From Prauserella marina (GTDB lineage: Bacteria; Actinomycetota; Actinomycetes; Mycobacteriales; Pseudonocardiaceae): a DNA stretch of 64,000 bases. The stretch lies in assembly GCF_002240355.1 (NCBI RefSeq), contig NZ_CP016353.1, forward strand, positions 4,142,501-4,206,500, given 5' to 3'. Every line of letters starts with the position of its first letter. Position 1 is the first letter of the stretch. The notes below the pieces were generated by a model, which worked only from the letters and a program-made list of their open reading frames with translations, was not told the origin of the DNA and made no database searches. Shown here one piece after another: positions 34,739 to 43,853 of this stretch. Both the position numbers and the translations under genes were made by a program.

Positions 34739-35353
34739 TCATCCCCGCGTCGTGACCCGGCCGTTCGCGACGATCGGCTCGAGAATTCTCGCCCACTGGT
34801 TGACTATTTGCTCGCGGCGCCGGGTGTCGTCGGTGAGCAGGTTGGCAAGACCGAGTCCTCGCGCGAGGTCCAAAGTGGCCTGAACCGTTTCGCGAACACC
34901 CGGCTGGGATTCGTCCGCGCCAAGCAGTTCGACGGCAAGCCGATGCGCTTCCCGGCCGACCCTGGCTTCGAGCGGAACCAGGATGTCCCGCAGCGTCGAC
35001 TCGGTCGAAGCAGCGACCCACAAATGCAAAGCGGCCCGGAACTTCGGGCCGGTGTACAGGTCGAGCAGCATCGTCGCGACCGGCTCGGCCCTAGAAGGCC
35101 CTGACGGCAGGGCCGCGGCGCGAGCGGTGAGTTCGGCGATCTGTTCGTTGGCCAGATAGTCGACCGCGGCGACCACGAGGTCTTCCCTCGTCCGGAAATG
35201 GTGCTGCGCCGCACCTCGCGACACACCAGCGCGCTCTGCGACCACGCCGACCGTCGTGCCCTGCCAACCGCGTTCGCCAAGGCACTCGACGGCGGCATCG
35301 ATGAGCCGTCGCCGAGTCGTCCTGCTGCGTTCTTGCTGTGGTTCGCGATTCAA
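34739..35353 (-). CDS. TetR-family regulator (AtuR-like position)
   Basis: 204 residues. The helix-turn-helix is GERGWQGTTVGVVAE followed by VSRGAAQHHFRTRED. It appears to start at a TTG (35353) that overlaps the stop of the AtuB-like SDR (TTGA); no other start lies close to the conserved N-terminus, so translational coupling is likely. It is the last gene of the Atu-like operon and so would be made with the pathway, as expected for an autoregulated repressor. Its probable operator is the imperfect palindrome at 44693. The ligand is unknown, probably a terpenoid- or branched-chain acyl-CoA. Confidence 0.82.
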   Translation of the reverse strand: MNREPQQERSRTTRRRLIDAAVECLGERGWQGTTVGVVAERAGVSRGAAQHHFRTREDLVVAAVDYLANEQIAELTARAAALPSGPSRAEPVATMLLDLYTGPKFRAALHLWVAASTESTLRDILVPLEARVGREAHRLAVELLGADESQPGVRETVQATLDLARGLGLANLLTDDTRRREQIVNQWARILEPIVANGRVTTRG

Positions 35354-36201
35354 GCCGGATCAACCCAGAAGTCGAGTTGCAGATCGTCCTCACTGTCACC
35401 GATGCGATAGCGGGAAAGGTCGGTAATACCCTCGGCGGCAAGCACTTCGTCGTCGATGAAGAAGTTTCCGCTGGCATCCCCGCTCGGCTTGGTGAGCACG
35501 ATGTGGGCGGCGTCGGCCATGATCTCGGGGGTCCTGGACTTACTCGCCAGCTGCTGACCGACGACGTTGCGGATCGCGGCGGTGTCGATGGTGGTACGCG
35601 GCCAGAGCGAGTTCGCGGCGATACCGTCGGAGCGCAGCTCCGCTGCCAAACCAACGGTGACCAGGCTCATCGCGTACTTCGCCATGCTGTAGGCGAGGTG
35701 CCCGCCCTCGAACCACTTGCTCTCCAAACGGATCCGAGGAGAAAGGGTCAGGATGTGCGGGTTGGCGGCGGCACGCAGGTGCGGGATCGCCGTGCGCGAC
35801 AACAGAAACGTCCCTCGCGCGTTGATGTCCTGCATGAGGTCGTAGCGCTTCATGGGGATCTGCTCTGACGGTGTCAGGTCGATCGCGCTGGCGTTGTTGA
35901 TCACGATGTCGATGCCGCCGAACTGCTCGGCCGTCCTCGTCACCGCCGCTTCGACGGCGTCGTCGTCGCGCACGTCGCCGACGATGGGCAAAGCCCGGCC
36001 ACCCGCCTCCTCGATGGCTTTCGCCGCGGTGTAGATCGTTCCCGGAAGTTTCGGGTGCGGCTCGGTGGTCTTGGCGATCAGAGCGACGTTGGCGCCATCG
36101 CGGGCGGCGCGGATCGCGATGGCCTCGCCGATGCCACGACTGCCGCCGGACATGATGAGGGTCTTCCCCGCCAGGGTCGGCCCGTTCGTCGCTGTGGTCA
36201 C
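35350..36201 (-). CDS. SDR of the HSDL2/AtuB type
   Basis: 283 residues. SGGSRGIG near residue 18, AKTTEPHPKLPGTIYTAA (a hallmark of the HSDL2/AtuB subgroup), NNASAI instead of NNAG, LSPRI, and YSMAKYAMS near 170 as the catalytic pair. The C-terminal third has NSLWPRTTIDTAA and GNFFIDDEVLA, also typical of that subgroup. In Pseudomonas AtuB is part of citronellol/geraniol catabolism. The GTG at 36201 has AAGGAG upstream. It precedes TetR with a 4-base overlap. Confidence 0.85.
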   Translation of the reverse strand: MTTATNGPTLAGKTLIMSGGSRGIGEAIAIRAARDGANVALIAKTTEPHPKLPGTIYTAAKAIEEAGGRALPIVGDVRDDDAVEAAVTRTAEQFGGIDIVINNASAIDLTPSEQIPMKRYDLMQDINARGTFLLSRTAIPHLRAAANPHILTLSPRIRLESKWFEGGHLAYSMAKYAMSLVTVGLAAELRSDGIAANSLWPRTTIDTAAIRNVVGQQLASKSRTPEIMADAAHIVLTKPSGDASGNFFIDDEVLAAEGITDLSRYRIGDSEDDLQLDFWVDPA

Positions 36202-36256
36202 CGGTCAGCTCCTTCGCGTTCGATGTCGATGAGACCGAGAGGTTCTCGGTCGGTAC

Positions 36257-37414
36257 TCAGTAGGACTTGGGGAGACCGAGGCTGTGCTGCGCCACGAAGT
36301 TGAGCACCATCTCCCTGCTCACCGGCGCGATCCGGCCGACCCGCACGGCGCCCAGGAGCGTGCCGAGGCCGTACTCCGAGGCGAGACCGTTGCCACCATG
36401 TACCTGGACAGCTTGGTCGACGGCCCGGATGGCGACCTCCGCACCGGCGTACTTGGCCATGTTGGCCGCCTCGCCCGCACCGAAGTCGTCACCGGAATCG
36501 TAGAGAGCGGCTGCTTTCTGGGTCATCAGCTTGGCCAGCTCCAACTCGATCTTCACCTGGGCGAGTGGGTGAGCCAAGCCCTGATGGGACCCGATCGGCG
36601 CACCGAAGACGCTGCGGTCCTTGGCATAGGCGACGCCCTTCGCGAGCGCGTACCGGGCGATGCCGACCGAAAACGACGCTCCCATGATGCGTTCGGGGTT
36701 CAGCCCCGCGAACAGTTGCGCGATGGCGGCGTCCTCGGCGCCGACCAGCGCGTCGGCAGGAAGCCGGACGTCGTCGAGGAACAACCCGAACTGTTTGTCG
36801 GCCGACACCAGATCCATCGGGATCTGCTGGTACTCGAAGCCCGGCGTGTCGGTCGGCACGATGAACAGCACCGGCTTCAGCTTGCCGGTCTTGGCGTCGG
36901 CGGTCCGCCCGACGACCAGTACCGCGTCGGCTTCGTCGACACCCGAGATGAACACCTTGCGGCCGTTGAGAATCCAGTCCGCTCCGTCCTTGCGGGCGGT
37001 CGTGGTGATGCGATGCGAGTTCGAGCCCGCGTCGGGTTCGGTGATGGCGAAGGCCATCCTGACGCTACCCTCGGCGAAACCGGGCAACCAGTGTCGTTTC
37101 TGAGCCTCCGTGCCGAACCTGGCGATCACGGTGGCACAGATGGCCGGTGAGACGACCATGAGCAGCATCGGGGTTCCCGCCGCGCAGAACTCCTCGCACA
37201 CCGCGGCGAGGTCGCCGATGCCCGCGCCCCCTCCCCCGTACTCCTCCGGGACTGAGACGCCGAGATAGCCGAGGCTTCCCGCCTCGTCCCACAACTCGCT
37301 GGTGTGCCCTCCTTCCCGCGCCTTCTCGGTGTAGTACTCGTGGCCGTATTTACCGGCGAGGTCGGCAACCGCCTTGCGCAGCGCCTGCCGTTCCTCGGAC
37401 TCGACGAAGCTCAC
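36257..37414 (-). CDS. Acyl-CoA dehydrogenase (AtuD-like position)
   Basis: 385 residues from the GTG at 37414, which shares one base with the previous stop; GGAGG lies upstream. AFAITEPDAGSNSH near residue 130, GRKVFISGVDEADAVLV, and VQVHGGNGLASEYG near 350 are the family landmarks. In the Atu route AtuD is the citronellyl-CoA dehydrogenase; the Leu pathway uses isovaleryl-CoA dehydrogenase in the same place. There are two dehydrogenases in this operon, so either two steps or two substrates are handled. The exact substrate is inferred only from its neighbours. Confidence 0.85.
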   Translation of the reverse strand: MSFVESEERQALRKAVADLAGKYGHEYYTEKAREGGHTSELWDEAGSLGYLGVSVPEEYGGGGAGIGDLAAVCEEFCAAGTPMLLMVVSPAICATVIARFGTEAQKRHWLPGFAEGSVRMAFAITEPDAGSNSHRITTTARKDGADWILNGRKVFISGVDEADAVLVVGRTADAKTGKLKPVLFIVPTDTPGFEYQQIPMDLVSADKQFGLFLDDVRLPADALVGAEDAAIAQLFAGLNPERIMGASFSVGIARYALAKGVAYAKDRSVFGAPIGSHQGLAHPLAQVKIELELAKLMTQKAAALYDSGDDFGAGEAANMAKYAGAEVAIRAVDQAVQVHGGNGLASEYGLGTLLGAVRVGRIAPVSREMVLNFVAQHSLGLPKSY

Positions 37415-39396
37415 TACTGTGCCTCCTGTTCGTCGGGGAACTCGCCGCGCGCGCGTACGACGGCGAGCACGGCGCCCTGTTCCACTTGCCGCCCTGCCTC
37501 GACAGGCAGTTCCGTGACGACACCATCGGCGGGGGCGGCTACGCGGTGTTCCATCTTCATGGCTTCCAGCCACAACAACGGCGCGCCCGCCTTCACGGTG
37601 TCGCCTTTCGTGACGGCCAGCCGCACGACCGTCCCCGGCATGGGAGCCACCAGGGAGCCGGGGGCGAGTTCGGTACCGGGTTCGGTGAATCGAGGGACCG
37701 GGGTCAGTGTCACGGTGCCGAGGGGAGAGTCGACGACGACCAGGCCCGGATACCGGCCCACGGTGAACGTCCTGCGGACGCCGCCGTCGGCGAGCACGAC
37801 AAGGCCGGGTTCGGCGGAGACCAGCTCGATTCCGGTGAGCTCCTCGACCGTCAGCCCGGCTCGGGTGAACCGGTAACGCACGTCGTGCTCGGTTCCCCGC
37901 GCGGTGACGTAGGTCTTGTGCTGCGGCGCTGCCGCGAGGTTGCGCCAGCCGCTCGGAAGCCCGCCGAGCACGCGGGCCTCGCGCCGGTTCGCGGCGGCCT
38001 CGGCGAGTGCGGCGGCGAGCCCGCAGAGCCGTTCGGCGTGCGCGTCGGCGAGCGGCGTGGCAAGCACGCCGTGCCGCTCGAAGAACCCCGTGTCGGTGTC
38101 CCCCGCGAGGAAAGCCGGGTGCCGCACGACGTTGACCAGCAGGTCCCTGTTGGTCGTCACGCCGTGGAGCTGCGCTCTGGCGAGCGCTCCGGCGAGAGCC
38201 CGGGCCGCGGCCGTTCTGCTCGGTGCCCACGAGATCACCTTGGCGAGCATGGGATCGTAGTGCGTGCCGATGACGAATCCGTCGGCGACGCCGCTGTCCA
38301 CCCGGATCCCCGTCCTGCTCACGGGAACGGCGAATTCGATGTCACACGGTATCCGGAATCGGTGCAAGGTCCCGGTTTGTGGCCGCCATTCGCCGGCTGG
38401 GTCCTCGGCGTAAAGCCTGGCCTCGATGGCATGGCCTTCGCGCGGTGGCGGTTCTCCTTGCAGGGCCTCGCCTTCGGCGACCCGGAGTTGCAGGTCGACG
38501 AGGTCGAGGCCGGTCGTGCACTCGGTGACGGGGTGTTCCACCTGGAGCCGGGTGTTCATTTCGAGAAAGAAGAACTCGCCGGTTTCGGTGGCGAGGAATT
38601 CGACGGTTCCGGCACCGACGTAGTCGATGGCTTTCGCGGCGGTACGGGCAGCCGCGAACAGGTTCTCCCTCATCGTCGTGCCGACAAGTGGCGAAGGCGC
38701 CTCTTCGATGACCTTCTGATGCCTGCGCTGGATGGAGCATTCGCGTTCACCGAGTGCCCACACCGTTCCGTGGATGTCGGCCATGATCTGCACCTCGATG
38801 TGCCTGCCGTGGTCGACGTAACGTTCACAGAAAACGGTGGGGTCACCGAAAGCCGAAGCAGCCTCGGCGCTGGCGCTGTCGACGGCCGAAGGCAGGTCGG
38901 CGAGTTCTCGCACCACCCGCATGCCCCTGCCGCCCCCGCCGGAAGACGCCTTGACCAAGACCGGAAGATCCGATTCCGTGACCTGGCCGGGATCCAGTTC
39001 GGGCAGAACGGGAACCCCGGCCTCACCGAGCAGCCGTTTGGATTCCACTTTGGAGCCCATGGTCTCGATCGCCTCCGGAGAAGGACCGATCCAGGTCAAG
39101 CCCGCTGCGCCGACGGCACGGGCGAAATCCGCGTTCTCGGACAGGAAACCGTATCCGGGGTGTACGGCGTCGGCACCGGCCTGGCGGGCCGCATCGACGA
39201 TGAGGTCGGCGCGGAGGTAGGTCTCGCCTGGTGTTTCACCCGGCAGGCGCACGGCCGCGTCGGCGGCGGACACGTGTGGAGAGGCGGCATCGGCGTCGGA
39301 ATAGACGGCGACGGTGCCGATACCGGCGTCCCGGCAGGACCGGAAGACGCGCAGCGCGATCTCCCCGCGATTGGCGACGAGCACGTTTTCGATCAT
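37414..39396 (-). CDS. Biotin-dependent acyl-CoA carboxylase alpha subunit (AtuF/LiuD-like)
   Basis: 660 residues with biotin carboxylase, linker and biotin-carboxyl-carrier domains. VLVANRGEIALRVFR opens the enzyme, KASSGGGGRGMRVV is the ATP loop, FLEMNTRLQVEHPVTE is near residue 290, and EAMKMEH near 625 carries the biotinylated Lys. The architecture is that of methylcrotonyl-CoA and geranyl-CoA carboxylase alpha subunits. It is adjacent to its beta subunit (4 bases apart). The AtuA and AtuB neighbours favour geranyl-CoA carboxylase or a similar beta-methyl-enoyl-CoA; sequence alone does not prove it. Confidence 0.9.
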   Translation of the reverse strand: MIENVLVANRGEIALRVFRSCRDAGIGTVAVYSDADAASPHVSAADAAVRLPGETPGETYLRADLIVDAARQAGADAVHPGYGFLSENADFARAVGAAGLTWIGPSPEAIETMGSKVESKRLLGEAGVPVLPELDPGQVTESDLPVLVKASSGGGGRGMRVVRELADLPSAVDSASAEAASAFGDPTVFCERYVDHGRHIEVQIMADIHGTVWALGERECSIQRRHQKVIEEAPSPLVGTTMRENLFAAARTAAKAIDYVGAGTVEFLATETGEFFFLEMNTRLQVEHPVTECTTGLDLVDLQLRVAEGEALQGEPPPREGHAIEARLYAEDPAGEWRPQTGTLHRFRIPCDIEFAVPVSRTGIRVDSGVADGFVIGTHYDPMLAKVISWAPSRTAAARALAGALARAQLHGVTTNRDLLVNVVRHPAFLAGDTDTGFFERHGVLATPLADAHAERLCGLAAALAEAAANRREARVLGGLPSGWRNLAAAPQHKTYVTARGTEHDVRYRFTRAGLTVEELTGIELVSAEPGLVVLADGGVRRTFTVGRYPGLVVVDSPLGTVTLTPVPRFTEPGTELAPGSLVAPMPGTVVRLAVTKGDTVKAGAPLLWLEAMKMEHRVAAPADGVVTELPVEAGRQVEQGAVLAVVRARGEFPDEQEAQ

Positions 39397-39400
39397 GGGC

Positions 39401-41008
39401 TCACATCCGGAAGACGCCGAAGCCGGTGCCGTCGAACCGGGCACCTCGGACAGGATTGGTGTGGATGACGGAAAGACACAGGCCGAGGACGGTCCTGGTG
39501 TCCCTTGGGTCGATGACACCGTCGTCGTACAGTCGCCCCGACAGGAACATGGGCAGTGATTCGGCCTCCACCTGTGCTTCGACGGCGGCCTTCATGGCGG
39601 CGTCGCCGTCCTCGTCGTAGGTCTGTCCCCTGCTCTCGGCGGCGGCTCGCATCACGATGGACAGCACACCGGCGAGCTGCTGGGGTCCCATGACGGCCGA
39701 CTTGGCGCTCGGCCACGCGAAAAGGAACCGGGGATCGTAGGCTCTCCCGCACATTCCGTAATGACCCGCACCGTAGGAAGCGCCGATGAGCAGCGAGATG
39801 TGCGGGACCTTGCTGTTGGAGACGGCGTTGATCATCATCGCGCCATGTTTGATGATGCCGCCCTGTTCGTAGTCCTTTCCCACCATGTAGCCGGTGGTGT
39901 TGTGCAAGAAAAGCAGCGGCGTGTCGGTCTGGTTCGCGAGCTGGATGAACTGCGCGGCCTTGTGTGATTCCTCGCTGAACAGAACACCTTGCGCGTTGGC
40001 GAGAACACCGACCGGATATCCGTGGACCCTCGCCCATCCGGTGACGAGGCTGTTGCCGTAGAGCGGTTTGAACTCGTCGAACTCGGAACCGTCGACGACC
40101 CTGGCGAGCACGTCACGGGGATCGAACGGCACCTTGAGTCCTTCCGGGACGATGCCGAGAAGCTCCTCTTCGTCGTAGCGGGGCTCGGTGACGGATCCGG
40201 GCGCGGGACCGTGCTTGCGCCGGTTGAGGCGGTGCACGATGCGCCTTCCGAGCCGGATGGCGTCCCGTTCGTCGACGGCGAGGTAGTCGGCCAGCCCGGA
40301 GGTACGCGCGTGCATCGAGGCGCCACCGAGGGATTCGTCGTCGGATTCCTCGCCGGTTGCCATCTTGACCAGCGGTGGTCCGCCGAGGAACACTTTGGAC
40401 TGTTCCTCGATCATCACGACGTAGTCGGACATGCCGGGAACGTAGGCTCCGCCGGCCGTCGAGTTGCCGAAGACCAGCGCGATGGTGGGGATACCGGCCG
40501 CCGACAATTTGGTCAGGTCACGGAAAAGCCGCCCGCCGGGGATGAAGATCTCCTTCTGGGTCGGCAGGTCGGCGCCGCCGGATTCGACGAGGTTGATGAC
40601 GGGGAGCCGGTTCTCCATGGCGATGTCGGAAGCACGGAAAACCTTGCGGGTCGTCCACGGGTTGCTGGCTCCGCCACGCACGGTGGGATCGTTGCCGATG
40701 ATCATGCACTCGACGCCTTCGACGACGCCGATGCCGGTGACGACGCTTGCCCCCACCTGGAAGTCACTGCCCCAGCCGGCGAGCGGGGACAGTTCGAGAA
40801 ACGGCGCGTCCTCGTCGAGTAGCAGTTCGATGCGTTCTCTCACCAGCAGCTTGCCGCGCTCGCGGTGCCGGTTCACGTACTTCTCCCCGCCACCGGCGAG
40901 CGCCTTGGCCTGTTCGGTGTCGAGTTCGGCGAGTTTGCCGAGCATGGCGTCCCGGTAGGCGGCGAACTCCTCACCTTCGGTGTCCAGTGTGGACCGCAGC
41001 GTTGTCAC
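39401..41008 (-). CDS. Acyl-CoA carboxylase beta subunit, carboxyltransferase (AtuC/LiuB-like)
   Basis: 535 residues, the length of methylcrotonyl/geranyl-CoA carboxylase beta subunits. Two crotonase-fold halves: the first has NLVESGGADLP and GNSTAGGAYVPGMSDY, the second has LLFLHNTTGYMVG and SYGAGHYGMCGRAYDP. It transfers CO2 from biotin to the gamma-carbon of a 3-methyl-2-enoyl-CoA. The GTG at 41008 overlaps the stop of the acyl-CoA dehydrogenase. It forms the enzyme with the following alpha subunit. Confidence 0.9.
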   Translation of the reverse strand: MTTLRSTLDTEGEEFAAYRDAMLGKLAELDTEQAKALAGGGEKYVNRHRERGKLLVRERIELLLDEDAPFLELSPLAGWGSDFQVGASVVTGIGVVEGVECMIIGNDPTVRGGASNPWTTRKVFRASDIAMENRLPVINLVESGGADLPTQKEIFIPGGRLFRDLTKLSAAGIPTIALVFGNSTAGGAYVPGMSDYVVMIEEQSKVFLGGPPLVKMATGEESDDESLGGASMHARTSGLADYLAVDERDAIRLGRRIVHRLNRRKHGPAPGSVTEPRYDEEELLGIVPEGLKVPFDPRDVLARVVDGSEFDEFKPLYGNSLVTGWARVHGYPVGVLANAQGVLFSEESHKAAQFIQLANQTDTPLLFLHNTTGYMVGKDYEQGGIIKHGAMMINAVSNSKVPHISLLIGASYGAGHYGMCGRAYDPRFLFAWPSAKSAVMGPQQLAGVLSIVMRAAAESRGQTYDEDGDAAMKAAVEAQVEAESLPMFLSGRLYDDGVIDPRDTRTVLGLCLSVIHTNPVRGARFDGTGFGVFRM

Positions 41009-42153
41009 GAGGTGTACCCCAATCGTTTCGCGGCCAGACCGGCGAGGATCTCGTTGGTTCCGCCGCCGATGCCGAGAATGCGCATGTCCCGGTAGTGGCG
41101 TTCGACCTCGGTCCCGGTCAGGTAACCGAGTCCACCGTGTAACTGGACGGCTTCGTTCGCGACCCACTCGCCCGCTTCGACGGCGGTGTTCTTGGCGAAG
41201 CAGGCTTCGGCGACGACCTCGTCCCCCTCGACGTGCCGCTGGGCGATGTGCCGGGTGTAGGTGCGCGCGACGTCGATCTTGCGAGCCATGTCGGTCAGCT
41301 TGTGCTGGACGAGCTGCCGGGAGATCAGCGGTCTGCCGAAGGTTTCCCTGAGCCTGCACCATTCGACGGTCAGGTCCAGTGCACGCTGGGCGGTGGCGTA
41401 TGCCTGCACCGCAAGTGAAAGCCGCTCCGCGACGAACTGGGTCGCGATCTGGGCGAAGCCACTGTTCTCCGCGCCGATCAGGTTCTCAACCGGAACTCGT
41501 ACATCCACATAGGACAGCTCAGCGGTGTCGGAACAGTGCCAGCCCATTTTGCTCAGTGCGCGGGTGACGGTGAATCCCGGTGTGCCACGCTCGACGACAA
41601 GCAGCGAAAGCCCGTGCGCGCCCTGCTCGCCTGTCCGCACGGCGGTGGTGACGAAGTCCGCTCTGCACCCCGACGTGATGAAGGTCTTCGCGCCGTTGAC
41701 GAGGTAGTGGTCGCCGTCGCGGCGCGCGGTCGTGCGCACGGACGCGACGTCGGACCCACCGTCGGGCTCGGTGATGGCGAGCGCGCCGATGAGCCTGCCT
41801 TCGAGAGTGGGCCGCACCCAGGTGGCGAGTTGTTGCTCCACCCCGGCTTCGACCAGGTGCGGTACGGCGATGCCGCAGGTGAACAGCGAGGCGACCAGTC
41901 CGCCCGAGCCTCCCGCGTAGTGGATCTCCTCGGTCACGGTGAGCGCGTCGAGGAAGTCCCCGCCGCCCCCTCCGGCCTGTTCGGGGAAGGCCGCGCCGAG
42001 CAGTCCCAGCTCCCCTGCCTTGCGGTGCAGTTCGCGAGGCAGTTCGCCGTCGCTTTCCCACTGGGCGAGGTGAGGAAGGATCTCGGTCTCGGTGAACCGC
42101 CTTGCCGTCTCCCTGAGCGCGGCGCGTTCCGCGGTGGCGAGCGGGCCGGTCAC
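41005..42153 (-). CDS. Acyl-CoA dehydrogenase (AtuD-like)
   Basis: 382 residues from the GTG at 42153, overlapping the AtuA stop (GTGA). LAITEPDGGSDVASVRT near residue 130, AKTFITSGCRADFV, and AVQLHGGLGYLTGTEVERHYRDMR near 345 are typical; the final GIGGGTNEILAGLAAKRLGY is also conserved. The catalytic Glu could not be fixed by eye. It is next to the carboxylase beta gene, as isovaleryl- or citronellyl-CoA dehydrogenases are in leucine and terpene operons. It probably makes the beta-methyl-enoyl-CoA that the carboxylase uses. Confidence 0.86.
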   Translation of the reverse strand: MTGPLATAERAALRETARRFTETEILPHLAQWESDGELPRELHRKAGELGLLGAAFPEQAGGGGGDFLDALTVTEEIHYAGGSGGLVASLFTCGIAVPHLVEAGVEQQLATWVRPTLEGRLIGALAITEPDGGSDVASVRTTARRDGDHYLVNGAKTFITSGCRADFVTTAVRTGEQGAHGLSLLVVERGTPGFTVTRALSKMGWHCSDTAELSYVDVRVPVENLIGAENSGFAQIATQFVAERLSLAVQAYATAQRALDLTVEWCRLRETFGRPLISRQLVQHKLTDMARKIDVARTYTRHIAQRHVEGDEVVAEACFAKNTAVEAGEWVANEAVQLHGGLGYLTGTEVERHYRDMRILGIGGGTNEILAGLAAKRLGYTS

Positions 42154-43853
42154 AGCAGCACCTCCGGGATGTCGATGTGGCGGGCACGCAGCCACTCGCC
42201 AACCGCCTTCGCCTGCGGGTCGAATCGTGCTTGCGCGGCAACGCCTTCGCCGAGCAGGCCCTCGACGACGAAGTTGAGGGCGAACAGGTTCGGCAGCATG
42301 TGCCGATGCACGGTGAGGCCGTCCGTTTCGGGCAGCAGCCGTCGTAGCTCGCCGACGGTGAGCGTGGTGGCGAGCCAGCGCCATTCGTCAGGCGAGCGCA
42401 CCCAGACCCCGATGTTGGCGTTGCCGCCTTTGTCTCCGCTACGCGCGCCCGCGATCGTGCCGAGCGCGACCTTGCGGCGCGGCCCATCCGGCAACGCGGG
42501 CGGTAGCTCGGGCTCGGGTAGCGGGCTCAGCCGCGTGGTGTCCCTTGCCGGTTCGATGGCCGTCGTGGTGCCGTCGGCGAGTACGGCGACGTGCCCGACC
42601 TCGCCCGCGTCGACGTACGCCTCGGTATAGACCCCGTAGGGAGCGGCTTTGCCCGGCGGCGCTGTGACGTGAAAGCCGGGGATGCTGGCAAGCGCCAGCT
42701 CGATGGCCGCTCCGCTGAACGCGCGGCCCACTACGTCGGCTTCGGCGTCCTTGACCGCGCAGCGCAGGAACGCGCTCGCGGTTTCCTGGGTGTCGGCGTC
42801 GGCGTGGTCGGTGCGGGCGAGCGTCCAGCGCACCTCGGACGGCGGCTTCGCGGCGAGCGCACCGGTGAGCTGTTCGCGGACGAGCCGGGCTTTGTCCTCG
42901 ATGTCGAGTCCGGTGAGGACGAAGGTCACCTCGTTACGGAAACCACCGAGCGCGTTGCGGCACACTTTCAGCGTGGGTGGTGGCGGTTCACCTCGGACAC
43001 CGCTGAGCCGCACCCTGTTTTCGCCGTCCTGCTGGAGCTGGATGGTGTCGAACCTGGCTGTGACATCGGGCCCCGCGTACCGGGCGCCGCCGATCTCGTA
43101 CAGCAGCTGGGCAGTCACGGTGCCGACATCGACGACACCGCCGGTGCCGGGGTGTTTGGTGATGACGCTGGAGCCGTCGGCGCTGATCTCGGCGATCGGG
43201 AATCCCGGCGTGCCGATGGCGTGCTCGGTGAAAAACGCGTAGTTGCCGCCGGTGGCCTGCGCGCCACACTCGATGACGTGCCCCGCGGCGACTGCCCCCG
43301 CCAGCGCGTCGTAATCGTCGCGGGACCAGCCGAAGTGCGCGGCGGCTGGACCGACGATGACCGAGGCGTCGGTGACCCTGCCGGTGACGACGACGTCGGC
43401 GCCCTCGGTGAGGCATTCCGCGATGCCCCACGCGCCGAGGTAGGCGTTCGCGGTGAGCGGGCTGCCGAGCCCCAGTTCGGCTGCCCTCGGCAGCAGGTCG
43501 TCGCCCTCGACGTGGGCGACGGTGACGTCGATGCCGAGCCGGTCGGCGAGTTCCCGGATCCGGGCGGCCAGACCGGCCGGGTTGAGTCCGCCCGCGTTGC
43601 TGACGATCTTGACGCCGTTGTCCTTCGCCAGTCCCAGTCCCTCTTCCAGCTGGCGCAGGAAGGTTTTCGCGTAGCCGAGCGAGGGATCCTTGAGCCGGTC
43701 ACGGCCGAGGATGAGCATGGTCAGCTCGGCGAGGTAGTCGCCGGTGAGCACGTCGAGCGGGCCGCCGGTAAGCATGTCGCGCATCGCCGAGAAGCGGTCG
43801 CCGTAGAACCCCGACGCGTTGCCGATCCTGATCGGTGCCTCGCGGGCCGTCAC
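42150..43853 (-). CDS. atuA: Acyclic terpene utilisation protein AtuA (DUF1446)
   Basis: 567 residues from the GTG at 43853. The N-terminal 450 residues are the DUF1446 domain (IRIGNASGFYGDR, then LTGDYLAELTM and IVSNAGGLNPAGLAAR). The C-terminal 105 residues form the AtuA-like domain with ARSGDKGGNANIGVW. AtuA is required for growth on citronellol and geraniol in Pseudomonas, but its activity is unknown. Here it is fused to the small domain, as in many actinobacterial homologues. It overlaps the neighbours by 4 bases on each side, so its amount is tied to the carboxylase. Confidence 0.9.
   Translation of the reverse strand: MTAREAPIRIGNASGFYGDRFSAMRDMLTGGPLDVLTGDYLAELTMLILGRDRLKDPSLGYAKTFLRQLEEGLGLAKDNGVKIVSNAGGLNPAGLAARIRELADRLGIDVTVAHVEGDDLLPRAAELGLGSPLTANAYLGAWGIAECLTEGADVVVTGRVTDASVIVGPAAAHFGWSRDDYDALAGAVAAGHVIECGAQATGGNYAFFTEHAIGTPGFPIAEISADGSSVITKHPGTGGVVDVGTVTAQLLYEIGGARYAGPDVTARFDTIQLQQDGENRVRLSGVRGEPPPPTLKVCRNALGGFRNEVTFVLTGLDIEDKARLVREQLTGALAAKPPSEVRWTLARTDHADADTQETASAFLRCAVKDAEADVVGRAFSGAAIELALASIPGFHVTAPPGKAAPYGVYTEAYVDAGEVGHVAVLADGTTTAIEPARDTTRLSPLPEPELPPALPDGPRRKVALGTIAGARSGDKGGNANIGVWVRSPDEWRWLATTLTVGELRRLLPETDGLTVHRHMLPNLFALNFVVEGLLGEGVAAQARFDPQAKAVGEWLRARHIDIPEVLL

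Noticed and set aside
34473-34883. Possible 136-residue gene in the 348-base intergenic region
   Set aside because: It has no ribosome-binding site, its composition is biased (Arg/Ser/Pro), and it runs into the TetR coding region.
37486-39468. A 660-codon plus-strand frame opposite the carboxylase alpha subunit
   Set aside because: It mirrors a gene with clear biotin-carboxylase motifs and shows low-complexity Gly/Arg/Val sequence.
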